Under the pieces are notes generated by a model. It was not told where the DNA came from. It ran no database searches and was given only the letters and a program-made list of their open reading frames with translations. From Flaviflexus salsibiostraticola (lineage in GTDB: Bacteria > Actinomycetota > Actinomycetes > Actinomycetales > Actinomycetaceae): 64,000 nt of DNA. Within the stretch, counting starts at the first letter, position 1. Every line of letters begins with the position of its first letter. The translations under genes were made by a program, and so were the position numbers. This document shows positions 1 through 8,191 of the stretch, piece after piece. Location: positions 2,108,001 through 2,172,000 of the forward strand of contig NZ_CP034438.1 of assembly GCF_003952265.1 (NCBI RefSeq), written 5' to 3'.

Positions 1-1
1 A

Positions 2-448
2 TCGAAGAAGATGCCCCACAGGGTTGCCCAGGCGCGCCGCGCCTCGGCGGCGTCGGCATTGTCGGCGGCTTCTGCCAACGCAGCCTCCGCCGCATCTGTC
101 CCCTCCGCACAGACGGCGTCATCCGCCGGGACAGTTGCCTCCGCCGGGACTGCCGTCTCAGCACCGACCGTCGCATCTGCCCCCGAGACCGTTGAGGCCC
201 CGGCCGCAAAGCAGCGCGCTGTGCGTAGGGAGATGTCCACGCCGTCCTACACCCCGAAGCCGACATTCTCGCGGCGCACGGTCAAGCCGTTCGAGCCCGC
301 GGAAGCACCGACTGCCCCCGTGCCGTACCGGCCCACCCAGATCGGCGAGAAGTTCTCCAGCGCTCCCTCCGCCTCGTCCGCAGAGGCTGCCCCCGTCATC
401 GCCGCCTTCAGCTTCGACGAGGTTCTCGAGGCCCGCCGCCGCGCCTGA
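2..448 (+). CDS. C-terminal part of an Ala/Pro-rich protein, 5' end outside window
   Basis: The reading frame is already open at the first base and runs to a TGA at 446-448. The visible 149 residues start with a low-complexity Ala/Ser/Val stretch. A more ordered tail follows, rich in Pro, Thr and Arg, containing YTPKPTFSRRTVKPFEPAEA and ending SFDEVLEARRRA. Such tails are common as cytoplasmic or linker ends of actinobacterial membrane or envelope proteins, but I do not recognise the family. The ATG at 11 is probably internal, since the frame continues upstream. The gene ends 67 bp before the tRNA, so it belongs to the chromosome side of the island junction. Confidence 0.6.
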   Translation, partial: SKKMPHRVAQARRASAASALSAASANAASAASVPSAQTASSAGTVASAGTAVSAPTVASAPETVEAPAAKQRAVRREMSTPSYTPKPTFSRRTVKPFEPAEAPTAPVPYRPTQIGEKFSSAPSASSAEAAPVIAAFSFDEVLEARRRA

Positions 449-515
449 GAGTGATCTACGAGACGCAGTCCAATGCGTGACGCCCATGCGATTTCTGCTA
501 GATTATTCTCCGTAA

Positions 516-591
516 GGGGCTATGGCGCAGTTGGTAGCGCGTCTCGTTCGCAATGAGAAGGTCCGGGGTTCGAATCCCCGTAGCTCCACCA
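516..591 (+). tRNA. tRNA-Ala (anticodon CGC), CCA encoded
   Basis: The 76 bases fold as a full cloverleaf. The acceptor stem GGGGCTA pairs with TAGCTCC and contains the G3-U70 wobble that identifies alanine tRNAs. The anticodon loop is TTCGCAA with CGC at the centre, and the T arm contains GGTTCGAATCC. The CCA end is encoded at 589-591. The serine recombinase frame on the opposite strand runs straight through this gene, which points to the tRNA as the attachment site of the neighbouring island. Confidence 0.95.
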
Positions 592-1430
592 GATCAGACG
601 TAGTAGAACACCTGACATCGGTTGATGTGGGTGCGAGGGCGGCGAACGGCTCGTTGAGCTGGATCGCCGCTTTTTCGTCTTCGGTGATGAGGATGCGTTG
701 GTAGAAGGCTTGGTTGGCGAGCCGTTTGCCCAGGTCGTCGGTGCGCTCGTACATGGTGGCGCAGTCGGCCAGGAGTCGTAACGCGGTAGCGAGGTGCTGG
801 CGGGGACCTTCGTGGTCGTGCCGCTCAGCTTCCAGACGTTTGGTGACATCGGCCAGCGCGATCCTGATCCGGTCCTGGTGCCGTTTCAGGGTGGGTAGGT
901 CAATGGCGTCGGCGAAGTGGGCTTCGAGGAGCTTGTCCGCTTCGGCTTCTAGCCGGTGCTTGGTGCCGGTGAGGTCGTCGAGGGCTTGGGATCGCTCGGC
1001 GAGCCGCTGGTCGAAGGCCGCCTCGACTCGCTGTGCGAGCTGCGCGTAGGTGTGCTCGGTGATGGCGATCTGGTGGTAGCAGTCGGCGACGAGTTGTTCG
1101 GCGACGCCAACGAGCACGGCCTTCCTGGTACAGGAGGTGCGTTTCGTGGCTCGTCCGGTGCAGATGTAGTAGGCGTAGCGGATGCCTTGTTTGTTGCGGG
1201 CGTAGTCGAGCTGCAACCGCGATTTGCACGTGCCGCAGTACAGGGTTCCCTTCAGATAGTGATCGTGCTTGCGGCGACGTTCCCCAGCGGTGGCGCGGGT
1301 ATTCAGGAGGATCTGGACCTGTTGCCACGTCTCCGCATCGACAATCGGCTCGTGGGTGCCGGGATAGAGGGCACCCTGGTAGCGGACCTGCCCGATGTAG
1401 TACGGGTTGCGCAGCAGCTTGAAGAACGTG

Positions 1431-1433
1431 GAA
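1431..1433. repeat. 3-bp target duplication GAA of the IS3 element (left copy)
   Basis: GAA precedes the IS3 left tip, and an identical GAA follows the right tip at 7449-7451. Deleting the element together with one copy restores the integrase frame. Confidence 0.85.
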
Positions 1434-1464
1434 TGAATCGCTCTGGGTTTGATGGAGGCTCTTT

Positions 1465-1699
1465 TTATTTGATTCCGATCAGCACGTTGGGGGTGCTGGT
1501 AGCAGTGTAGTGGGTGTTCTCGAACTCGATCGGTGGTACGTCTCCGAGGTAGCCGTGAAGGCGTTCAGTGTTGTGCCAGTGGACCCAGCCCAGGGTGGCC
1601 AGTTCTAGATCCTCGATCGTCTTCCACGGACCCGGATGTGCCGGCCCGCGCACGAGCTCGGTCTTGTAGTATCCGTTAACCGTCTCAGCCAGTGCGTTG
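1465..1699 (-). pseudogene. IS3 transposase OrfB, C-terminal piece
   Basis: On the minus strand this reads NALAETVNGYYKTELVRGPA and then an EDLELATLGWVHWHNTERLH segment, the typical C-terminal part of an IS3-family DDE integrase core, which includes the final Glu region. It is cut at its N side by the IS110 element at 1699. Joined to 3047-3100 and 5196-5827 it restores a 306-residue OrfB without any frame change. It cannot be translated as a functional enzyme in its present form. Confidence 0.88.
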
Positions 1700-1714
1700 A
1701 CGCTCCTATATCTG

Positions 1715-2794
1715 TCAACTCACTTTCTGCAGTGGGATGTCGGCGGCTGGTTGAGCTTTAACGAGGTGGTAGACCTCGCGGATGACGTAGCGCTTGAGGC
1801 ATCGAATAATGTCGCGTTTAGACTTGCCTTCGGCGGTTCTTCTAGTGACGTAAGCTTTTGTCGGCTCATGGTGTTGCATCCTGACGATGACGGTGCGGTA
1901 GATCGCCGCGTTGAGCTGGCGGTGCCCGCCATGGTTGATCCGGTGCCGGCCGCTGGTCTGCCCCGAGCCGGTGGGGATCGGGCTGATGCCGGCGAGTTTC
2001 GCGAAGGCTGCCTCTGATTTGATACGTTCAGGATTATCGCCGACCACGATAAGGATCTCCGCAGCAGTATCGGCACCGATCCCGAATTGCTCCAGTAGTG
2101 CTGGACGATATTCAGTCACGAGGGCATTGATCTTTGATTCTATTTCTTTGATCTGAGCATCGAGGAAGAGCCAGCGCCCTGCCAAGGCACGTAACGAGTA
2201 CCGCAGTGTCCCAGCAACAGTAGTCAGATCAGAGGGGCGTAGCCGTGACAGATGGCGGGCGAGCTTGATCTGCGTCATCTTGTTCGTGCTCGCTCTGAGC
2301 TGATCATCTGCGTGGACCAGCATGGCTTTGAGCGTGATCATCGCGGCACTGCGGTCTTTGACTGCGGTGCCGTGGACAACCTTGAGCTGGCGCAGCATCT
2401 CGACTGTGCCGTCAGCAGTTTTCGGGGTTGCGGTAGCCATGCCTGCCAGTGCTGCCCGAGCCGCATTTTCCGCATCGAGAGTGCCGGATTTACCGTTCAT
2501 TCTACGAAGCCGGCGATCGGGCCTGCCCGCTTCCACAACACGATGACCCTGACGGCGTAGATAGGATGTGAGTCCGGCCCCGTAGGATCCTGTTCCCTCG
2601 ATTCCGAAGACTAAGATCTGCCCATAGGTGTGGGCCCACGCGGTGAGCTTCGCGAACCCGGGAGTGTCGGTAGGGATCGTTAAAGTATCGAGAATTCCGG
2701 CCACGGAGTCCATGACGGCTGCAACGTGAATGTGTTTGTGAGTATCAACGCCGACGACAACGTATCCGGATCTCATATTTATGGGGGTCTCCAT
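1715..2794 (-). CDS. IS110-family transposase (RuvC-like DEDD recombinase)
   Basis: This is a 359-residue protein. The N-terminal RuvC-like domain opens with VVVGVDTHKHIHVAAV and includes the conserved GIEGTGSYGAGL and TLDAENAARA segments. The C-terminal transposase domain carries AGISPIPTGSGQTSGRHR with the conserved Ser. Members of this family act with a structured bridge RNA encoded in the element end to recombine donor and target without a DDE chemistry. The gene is intact and full length. The start ATG at 2794 follows a weak GGAAA-type site. It lies antisense to nothing else of note and interrupts the IS3 orfB. Confidence 0.93.
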   Translation of the reverse strand: METPINMRSGYVVVGVDTHKHIHVAAVMDSVAGILDTLTIPTDTPGFAKLTAWAHTYGQILVFGIEGTGSYGAGLTSYLRRQGHRVVEAGRPDRRLRRMNGKSGTLDAENAARAALAGMATATPKTADGTVEMLRQLKVVHGTAVKDRSAAMITLKAMLVHADDQLRASTNKMTQIKLARHLSRLRPSDLTTVAGTLRYSLRALAGRWLFLDAQIKEIESKINALVTEYRPALLEQFGIGADTAAEILIVVGDNPERIKSEAAFAKLAGISPIPTGSGQTSGRHRINHGGHRQLNAAIYRTVIVRMQHHEPTKAYVTRRTAEGKSKRDIIRCLKRYVIREVYHLVKAQPAADIPLQKVS

Positions 2795-3046
2795 GGCATT
2801 TCCTTGCTTGCTAGTGTGGTCTCACACTGTCGCCTGCCGGGTAGACAGGACTGTCACAAGGAATGCGTAATGCTCCAGGCTCCTATGAGGTCACTCCCGG
2901 GAGGTGTCAATGCTCTATTCCGTGCCTGTCCGGGTGCTCGACAGTACAACGCTAAGACACCGTTCGGGTCATTCGTATGCTGGAGTCAGAGCCCACCGGT
3001 CAGGTCTTCCCGATTCTTGCGGAACCAGGTGAAAACAGTCTGACAG
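2795..3046 (-). ncRNA. candidate IS110 bridge RNA region (first copy)
   Basis: The 252 bases upstream of the transposase, up to the junction with IS3, contain no convincing gene. They carry nested inverted repeats: TTCCTTG at 2800-2806 pairs with CAAGGAA at 2857-2863 and encloses AGTGTG/CACACT (2813-2828) and CCTG/CAGG. IS110-subgroup elements are known to encode their bridge RNA in this position. The assignment rests on position and foldability; I have not modelled the RNA or its guide loops. Confidence 0.45.
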
Positions 3047-3106
3047 TCGTAGCTATCGCCAACAGTACCGATCGAGGGAACAGCGCCGATCTCCGCTAGT
3101 CTCTCG
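3047..3106 (-). pseudogene. IS3 transposase OrfB, middle sliver
   Basis: Sixty bases between the IS110 and the IS21 read on the minus strand as RLAEIGAVPSIGTVGDSYD, the segment that follows SQFTSIRYGE in IS3-family transposases. Its upper 6 bases (CTCTCG at 3101-3106) are one copy of the IS21 target duplication. The sliver shows that two separate insertions hit the same gene 54 bp apart. Confidence 0.85.
3101..3106. repeat. 6-bp target duplication CTCTCG of the IS21 element
   Basis: CTCTCG is present immediately outside both ends of the element (here and at 5196-5201). Removing the element with one copy joins the IS3 orfB frame exactly. Confidence 0.9.
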
Positions 3107-3159
3107 TGTCGGCGGCAGTTGAATTTGGTGCATTTCCGGCGATCGAAAACTGAGCGGTT

Positions 3160-3909
3160 TTAGTTTACAGTTCCTTGTTCTTGTCGGTGTCTGATCCGGT
3201 AGGAGGTTCCTTTCGTGGTCAGGACTTGGGCGTGGTGGACGAGCCGGTCGATGATGGCTGTCGCAATCGTCTCGTCGTGGAAGATCGTGGACCAGGACCC
3301 GAAAGCGAGGTTTGAGGTGATCAGGATGGATGATTGCTCGTATCGGTCCGAGATGAGCTGGAAGAACAGGTTCGCGGCTTCTGGCTCGATGGGGAGGTAG
3401 CCGAGCTCGTCGATGATGATGAGCTTGTAGCGGCGAATACGCCGCAGCTCTTTCGTCAGGTCTCCCTTGTTGTGAGCGGCAGTGAGCGACTGGATCCAGC
3501 CGGCTGCGGTGTCGAACAGGACCGGGATTCCGGCCCTGGTCGCGGCAATGCCGAGCCCGATCGATATGTGAGTCTTCCCGGTGCCTGGTGGGCCGAGAAG
3601 GATCATGTTCTCCGCGTTGTGGATCCAGGTCGAGCGTGATGCTGCTTGAACGTCTGAGCGCAGGTGGGGCTGGTGATCGAAGGTGAAGTCCTCAATCGTC
3701 TTCATGGACGGGAAGTGTGCTCGTTTCCGTCGTATCTCGGCCCCAGATGCTTCCCGGGCGGTGACCTCGGCTTCCAAAACCGCGGCTAAGTACTCCTCGA
3801 ACGTCCAGCCCTGTGCCCGCCCAGTGTCAGCCAGGCGAGCGAAAGAAGCTTGAATACGTGGTGCTTTCAACGCACTCGTGTAGTACGTGACGTCTTTGAT
3901 CGCCTCCAT
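3160..3909 (-). CDS. istB: IstB-like AAA+ ATPase of IS21
   Basis: This 249-residue protein is the IS21 helper ATPase, which selects the target and activates the transposase. It has a Walker A motif (LLGPPGTGKTHI, near residue 105) and a Walker B region (LIIIDELGYLP) followed by the sensor stretch ILITSNLAF. The start ATG at 3907-3909 directly follows the istA stop, as in translationally coupled IS21 operons. Length and motifs are complete. Confidence 0.95.
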   Translation of the reverse strand: MEAIKDVTYYTSALKAPRIQASFARLADTGRAQGWTFEEYLAAVLEAEVTAREASGAEIRRKRAHFPSMKTIEDFTFDHQPHLRSDVQAASRSTWIHNAENMILLGPPGTGKTHISIGLGIAATRAGIPVLFDTAAGWIQSLTAAHNKGDLTKELRRIRRYKLIIIDELGYLPIEPEAANLFFQLISDRYEQSSILITSNLAFGSWSTIFHDETIATAIIDRLVHHAQVLTTKGTSYRIRHRQEQGTVN

Positions 3910-5133
3910 TTAGGCCACCTCGATGTCAAAGATCTGGTCATATACTGCCAGGTCCCCGCCCTGGACCGTCACTCCGTAGCCGGGCAGGCCCTGGCGCTGC
4001 TGAAAGGTCGCACGCAGCTTCCGAGCGGTCTCCACGTGGTCAGGGTCGGTCACCTGACCGCCGCTGCCCCAAAGACGCTCATGAGTCGTGATGACCTTCC
4101 CGCCCGTACTGACTTGGACCGTCGACAGGTCCATGGTGACGTCGATGCGGTGCCCGATCCACCTGGGGTCAACACTGTAGGCGTTCGCGCCGATCTCGAT
4201 GTAGTAGTCACGTCCCAACCGCGTCTGCACAGTCCACCTCGCTGCGGGATCAACCGGCGGCAACGCACCCATATGCTCGAGCTCGACGGTCAGGCCCTGG
4301 CCCCGAGTTTGGTCTTTCCCTCGTGGTTTCTTCCCTCGGATCACCTCGAGCCAGCCGGCGAGTTGAGCATTGAAATCCTTGGGACTGGCGAACGTCCGCC
4401 CGGGCAGGAACGAGGTTTCCAGGTAGGAGTTGAACCGTTCGACCACGCCCTTGGTCTCCGGGTCATAGGGTTTGGCTTGGACGAGCTTCACTCCGAGGGT
4501 TCCACAGAACTCCGCGACTTCCTGCCCGAGCTTGCCGTATCGTCCGATTCCGGCCTCGTTGTCCCACAATAGGCGTCGAGGAACCCTGCCAAAGGTGCTG
4601 ATCCCGTCCCACATGCCCAACAGCAGGTCCGGGCGTTGCCGGCTCGGGATCATCAAGGCAACGGGATACTTTGACCAGGCCAGGATCATCGTCAGCACAG
4701 GGAAGCGTGCCGTCTTGCCGTTCCCGATCGGGATATCAACATTGGGGAACCACAGGTCACACTGAGCCACATCCCCGATCTCCCACTCCAACCGGTCCGC
4801 AGGATCGAGACGTCGTGGCGCATACTCAGGACGGATCCGTGCCACATTCTGCCGCAAGGCCCTCTCCGAGTAAGGCCAGCCCACCCGCTCGCCGATCACC
4901 GAGGCCGGCATCGTCGGACACTCCTCCAGCAGCCACCGTATCCGGGCCTCATACTCCCCAAACTTCGTCGGTGTCCTCGTGCGGACATAACGCGGCGGCT
5001 GATCAGACTTCACCGCCCGATCCACCGTATTGCGTGAGATACCCAGCTCAGCAGCAATACGAGCCTTCGGTACACCCTCGCGGGCAAGCACCCGGATCTT
5101 TTCCCAATCGTGCATTGAAATCACACTCCACAT
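3910..5133 (-). CDS. istA: IstA transposase of IS21
   Basis: This is a 407-residue DDE transposase. The N-terminal part has a helix-turn-helix (LAREGVPKARIAAELGISRN, residues about 14-33). The integrase core contains GDVAQCDLWF, the WDNEAGIG segment and KGVVERFNSYLETSF, which supply the acidic triad. The gene is upstream of and adjacent to istB on the minus strand and probably shares its promoter near 5140-5195. No internal stop is seen. Confidence 0.95.
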   Translation of the reverse strand: MWSVISMHDWEKIRVLAREGVPKARIAAELGISRNTVDRAVKSDQPPRYVRTRTPTKFGEYEARIRWLLEECPTMPASVIGERVGWPYSERALRQNVARIRPEYAPRRLDPADRLEWEIGDVAQCDLWFPNVDIPIGNGKTARFPVLTMILAWSKYPVALMIPSRQRPDLLLGMWDGISTFGRVPRRLLWDNEAGIGRYGKLGQEVAEFCGTLGVKLVQAKPYDPETKGVVERFNSYLETSFLPGRTFASPKDFNAQLAGWLEVIRGKKPRGKDQTRGQGLTVELEHMGALPPVDPAARWTVQTRLGRDYYIEIGANAYSVDPRWIGHRIDVTMDLSTVQVSTGGKVITTHERLWGSGGQVTDPDHVETARKLRATFQQRQGLPGYGVTVQGGDLAVYDQIFDIEVA

Positions 5134-5195
5134 CGTTAATCGAAGTGCTCACTTTTCAAATGCCGAAACTGCTCACTTTTCAACTGCCGCCGACA

Positions 5196-5827
5196 CTCTC
5201 GCCGTAGCGAATGGACGTAAATTGACTGCCTGCATCGCTGTGACACCGAAGCCCGGGCAGGTGAGTCCCGCGCGACCAGCGGGCCATCTCGATCGCATCG
5301 AGGACCATGGGTGTGCGCATATGCGAGGCGACTCGCCAGCCGACGATCATGCGGGAGTAGACGTCGATGATGAAGCACACAAACGCGATCCCGGCCCAGG
5401 TGGCAACGAATGTCAGATCGGTGACCCACAGCTGATTCGGGCCTGTGGCGGTGAAATCACGGTCGACCAAGTCAGGATGCCGAGGCACAGTCGCATCACG
5501 GTGAGTGGTTCGGACTTTCTTGGTCCGTCGTGCCCCTTCGATCCCTGCTGCTCGCATAAGACGGGCGGTCTGATCGCGGCCGATATCGATTCCCGCACGG
5601 CGTGCAGCCTTCCACAGCTTCCGCACTCCATAGACGCTGTAGTTCGCTTCCCACAGCTCAAACAGCTGGGGAATCAGCTCCGCGTCCCGGATCGCACGAG
5701 CAGAGGGGCCACGTTTCTTCGCGGCGTAGTACGTGCTTGGAGCCACCCGCAATACCCTGCAGATGGACTCGACTCCAAGACGGCGCCCGGCCACAATATC
5801 GTCCCTATCTAAGTCGATGAAGGCCAC
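5196..5827 (-). pseudogene. IS3 transposase OrfB, N-terminal piece
   Basis: About 210 codons are readable, from VAFIDLDRDD through the helical region VESICRVLRVAPSTYYAAKK, the domain start GPNQLWVTDLTFV with the first catalytic Asp, and HSDAGSQFTSIRYGE with the second. The GTG at 5825-5827 overlaps the orfA stop TAG by one base, the usual IS3 frameshift layout. The frame is broken by the IS21 at 5195 and continues at 3100. Confidence 0.88.
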
Positions 5828-5871
5828 TATTTCTTGTGTTGGCGGTCGAGTTCCGCCCCGAAGAAAGACGC
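5827..5871 (-). pseudogene. IS3 OrfA, C-terminal end (separated by IS30)
   Basis: The minus strand reads ASFFGAELDRQHKK followed by TAG at 5827-5829. This is the conserved end of the IS3 orfA leucine-zipper/HTH protein. The rest of orfA lies at 7093-7394 beyond the IS30 insertion. Confidence 0.8.
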
Positions 5872-7092
5872 GGTGGATTCAACCGGTCAGCGCAACAGTG
5901 CTTCAAGCCTATCGGCTGGGGTATCAAAACTGAGTGTCTTACGCGGTCGTGAGTTCAACCGTGCCGCCACTTTGTTGAGGTCGTCCTGGGTGAGATCTTT
6001 CATGCTCACGCCTTTGGGGAAGTACTGACGGAGCAGACGGTTCGTGTTCTCGTTCGTCCCACGCTGCCAGGGGCTGCGAGGGTCTGCGAAATACACGTCA
6101 AGCCCGGTGCTGCTCGTAACGGTCTTGTGGTCCGCGAGTTCCATTCCACGATCCCAGGTGAGTGAGCGGCGCAGCTGCTCGGGCAGGAGATTCATCTCTC
6201 GTGAAAGGCCCGCAGTCACCGACGCCATATCGCGCCCATCTACGTGAACGAGCACAGTGAACCTCGTCGCGCGCTCGACGACAGTTGCGATCTGAGAAAC
6301 GCCCCGGCCGAGGAGAAGGTCTCCTTCCCAGTGCCCAGGAATCGCACGATCCTCAGCTTCGGCGGGTCGCTCCGAGATCGATACGGCATCCTTGATCTGT
6401 GACCGCCACTGACCGGTCACCGTGTTGTGGATACTGCGCCGGATCGGGCGGCCTGATCGCAGATGCTTCTGCAGTTCCTTTGCTAGTACCCCGCGGGATT
6501 GAACATACAGAGACTGATAGATCGTCTCGTGTGACACCAGCATCCTGCTTCCCGCTGGGTAGCGCTTTTTCAGAGTCCCGGCAATCTGTTCTGGTGACCA
6601 GTCTTCCCGCAGACGTGCCGCGACGTACCTGCGAAGCACGGGGTTCTTCGCGAGTTTGCACTTCTTTGGTCGTTTGGCACGCCGCCAAGCACGATCGTCA
6701 GCGTCAACCGCGCGATACCTTGCCGCCCCTCGATTCTTTGCGATCTCACGACTGATGGTCGATGCTGAACGGCCGAGTCGTCGTCCAATCGATCGGAGCG
6801 ACTCACCAGCTGCAAGCCCCCTGGAAATCTCTTCGCGCTCATGAAGAGTTAGTGTGCCGGAGCGACGTCTTTGAGGCGGCTGATAGATCCCGCCATAGGG
6901 TAACAGGATCGAGAATATTGAGCCTGGAGGGGAGCCCACGGTTCGACCGATCTCGCTGATTGATGCCCCTGTCTTCCACATGTCCCACACTTGCTGCCGT
7001 CGATCCGACGGGAGTCCTGGTCTACCGATCTTTGCCACATCACACCTCTGAGTACATTATCGATGGTGTTGCGTTGACCGGTTGAATCCACC
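5872..7092 (-). mobile_element. IS30-family element (first copy), inserted in IS3 orfA
   Basis: The terminal inverted repeats are GGTGGATTCAACCGGTCAGC at 5872 and GGTGGATTCAACCGGTCAAC read inward from 7092. A 2-bp duplication GC lies outside both ends (5870-5871 and 7093-7094). The element is 1,221 bp, has a single transposase gene and appears intact. Confidence 0.93.
5887..7038 (-). CDS. IS30-family transposase
   Basis: This 383-residue DDE transposase has two N-terminal helix-turn-helix regions, around MWKTGASISEIGRTVG and GESLRSIGRRLGRSASTISR. The catalytic core has GHWEGDLLLG, LTWDRGMELADH and SPWQRGTNENTNRLLRQYFP, the typical D-D-E signature segments of IS30. The C-terminal RPRKTLSFDTPADRL is also canonical. 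Full length and uninterrupted, it is a likely active transposase. Confidence 0.95.
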   Translation of the reverse strand: MAKIGRPGLPSDRRQQVWDMWKTGASISEIGRTVGSPPGSIFSILLPYGGIYQPPQRRRSGTLTLHEREEISRGLAAGESLRSIGRRLGRSASTISREIAKNRGAARYRAVDADDRAWRRAKRPKKCKLAKNPVLRRYVAARLREDWSPEQIAGTLKKRYPAGSRMLVSHETIYQSLYVQSRGVLAKELQKHLRSGRPIRRSIHNTVTGQWRSQIKDAVSISERPAEAEDRAIPGHWEGDLLLGRGVSQIATVVERATRFTVLVHVDGRDMASVTAGLSREMNLLPEQLRRSLTWDRGMELADHKTVTSSTGLDVYFADPRSPWQRGTNENTNRLLRQYFPKGVSMKDLTQDDLNKVAARLNSRPRKTLSFDTPADRLEALLR

Positions 7093-7394
7093 GCTGCGCG
7101 TTTGAGGATCTCGTTGGCCCGGCGCAGCTCGCGGTTCTCCTGCTCAAGCTCGAGCAGACGGCGGGCCTCATCAGTGCTCACACCAGGGAGGTGGCCATCG
7201 TCGATATCGGCCTGACGCACCCAGGTGCGTACCGATTCTGGGCCGTATCCGAGCTGATCGGCAACTCTTTTGACCGTGCCGTTCTTCGTGCCCAGCTCTT
7301 TACGTAAGGCGCGAACCATACGCACCGCTGCAGCCTTCTCCTCTGGTGAATACCGCCGCTGCGAGGCGCGTCCGGGATTGTTCATAACTGACAT
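7093..7394 (-). pseudogene. IS3 OrfA, N-terminal part
   Basis: Translation from the ATG at 7394 gives a basic start (NNPGRASQRRYSPEEKAAAV), a helix-turn-helix (VKRVADQLGYGPESVRTWVR) and a heptad region (RRLLELEQENRELRRANEIL). This is the usual OrfA DNA-binding and coiled-coil protein. It is cut after LKRA by the IS30 and originally continued into 5871-5827. An upstream ATG at 7433 is in frame but lies almost on the IS tip, so 7394 is preferred. Confidence 0.85.
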
Positions 7395-7448
7395 TATTCC
7401 ATCCTTGTTTCCAAGCTCAGGAATCTCCATCAAACCCAGAGCGATTCA

Positions 7449-8191
7449 GAACGCCCCACCGGCCCAGATGGTCGCTTCGGCGTCGGCACGGTGGTCAATC
7501 CTCGTGCGGTGGCTTCAGCGAGGAGGTCGGGGACGGTGTGCTCACCCTTCGCGTAGGTTTCGAAGACCCACCGGATGAGGGGCGCGCGACCAGGATCGAT
7601 TTCGACGGTCCGGTACTCCCGGCCTTGGTCATCGGTGCGCCGGACGTTGAGGTAGCCGATCGGAGCCCGGCTCGGGGTGCCGCCGTTGGCGACTTTCTGG
7701 GTCATGCCTTTGGTGACTTCGGCGGCGAGGTTGCGGGAGTAGAACTCCGCAATGGAGGACATGATGCCGTGCAGCAGCATCCCCGACGGGGTTTCGTCGA
7801 TGTTCTCGGTGACGGAGACGAGTTGGACGCCGGCGTCGATGAGGTGGCGGTGGATGTCGACGTCATCGAGGCGGTTGCGGGCCAGCCGGTCGACCTTGTG
7901 CACGATGCAGTAGGTGACCTGATGGGTCGCGATGTAGTCCAGCATCCGTTGCAGCTCGGGTCGCTTCGCCGACCGGGCTGACTCGCCCGCGTCAACAAAC
8001 TCCGCGACCACCTCGGCGCTGAGAGCATCGGCTTTGCGGCGGTTCGCCTCCCGCTGAGCCGGGATGGAGAACCCTTCGTGACGGCCACCAGCGGTGGCTT
8101 GTTCCTTGGTGGAGACCCGCTGGTAGGTCACCGCCGTCACCCGCCCCTCACCCGGGACGGTCAGGATCTTCGTGTCGACGGTCGTCGTCAT
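7449..8191 (-). pseudogene. large serine recombinase, N-terminal part (split by IS3)
   Basis: Translation from the ATG at 8191 (GAGGA 10 bases upstream) shows the resolvase catalytic domain. TAVTYQRVSTKEQA holds the nucleophilic Ser at about residue 27, followed by VHKVDRLARNRLDD and MSSIAEFYSRNLAAEVTKG. The start of the recombinase domain comes next (APIGYLN). The frame runs into the IS3 end after PVGRS and stops within it. The rest of the protein lies at 503-1430. Catalytic residues are all present, so a truncated resolvase-domain protein could be made, but without the DNA-binding half. Confidence 0.92.

Larger units (their letters stand above)
503..1433 (-). pseudogene. large serine recombinase, C-terminal part (split by IS3)
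   Basis: This is the downstream part of a large serine integrase. Reading from 1433 it gives the recombinase-domain end (FFKLLRNPYYIGQVRYQG), then a zinc ribbon (LYCGTCKSRLQL, later YYICTGRATKRTSC) and a coiled-coil segment. The tail VELRGFEPRTFSLRTRRAT is the antisense reading of the tRNA-Ala. Joined to 7449-8191, with one copy of the 3-bp GAA duplication removed, the frame is continuous and gives 556 codons, a normal size for the family. As it stands the protein cannot be made in one piece, so the island is probably no longer mobile by its own integrase. The first in-frame ATG on this side is at 1216. Confidence 0.9.
1699..3046 (-). mobile_element. IS110-family element (first copy), inserted in IS3 orfB
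   Basis: IS3 orfB sequence stops after the codons for GDSYD at 3047 and resumes with NALAE at 1699, so the intervening 1.35 kb is the element. It has one transposase gene and a long non-coding end upstream of it, as expected for the IS110 subgroup. No clear terminal inverted repeats are seen, which is normal for the family. The sequence just after the transposase stop (GGAGCGTC on the minus strand) resembles the matching end of the second IS110 in this window (GGGCGTC, near 24330). Confidence 0.85.
3107..5195 (-). mobile_element. IS21-family element, inserted in IS3 orfB
   Basis: The ends are TGTCGGCGGCAGTTGAA at 3107 and its reverse complement ending at 5195. The flanks are CTCTCG at 3101-3106 and CTCTCG at 5196-5201, a 6-bp target duplication. 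The 5195 end has two copies of CTCACTTTTCAA (5148-5159 and 5172-5183), the multiple terminal repeats typical of IS21. The element contains istA and istB, both intact, so it may still be able to move. Confidence 0.95.
1434..7448 (-). mobile_element. IS3-family element, carrying three nested insertions
   Basis: Terminal inverted repeats TGAATCGCTCTGGGTTTGAT lie at 1434 (plus strand) and end at 7448 (minus strand), with TG...CA tips. The 3-bp direct repeat GAA flanks them at 1431-1433 and 7449-7451. The target is the serine recombinase gene. After removal of the IS110 (1699-3046), IS21 (3107-5195 plus one 6-bp repeat) and IS30 (5872-7092 plus one 2-bp repeat), about 1.35 kb remains. That is the normal size of an IS3 element, with orfA and orfB in the usual overlapping arrangement. 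Confidence 0.92.

Noticed and set aside
516..591. Second att copy (duplicate of the tRNA 3' end) inside the window
   Set aside because: I looked for the TTCGAATCCCCGTAGC block elsewhere and found none, so the island end could not be placed.
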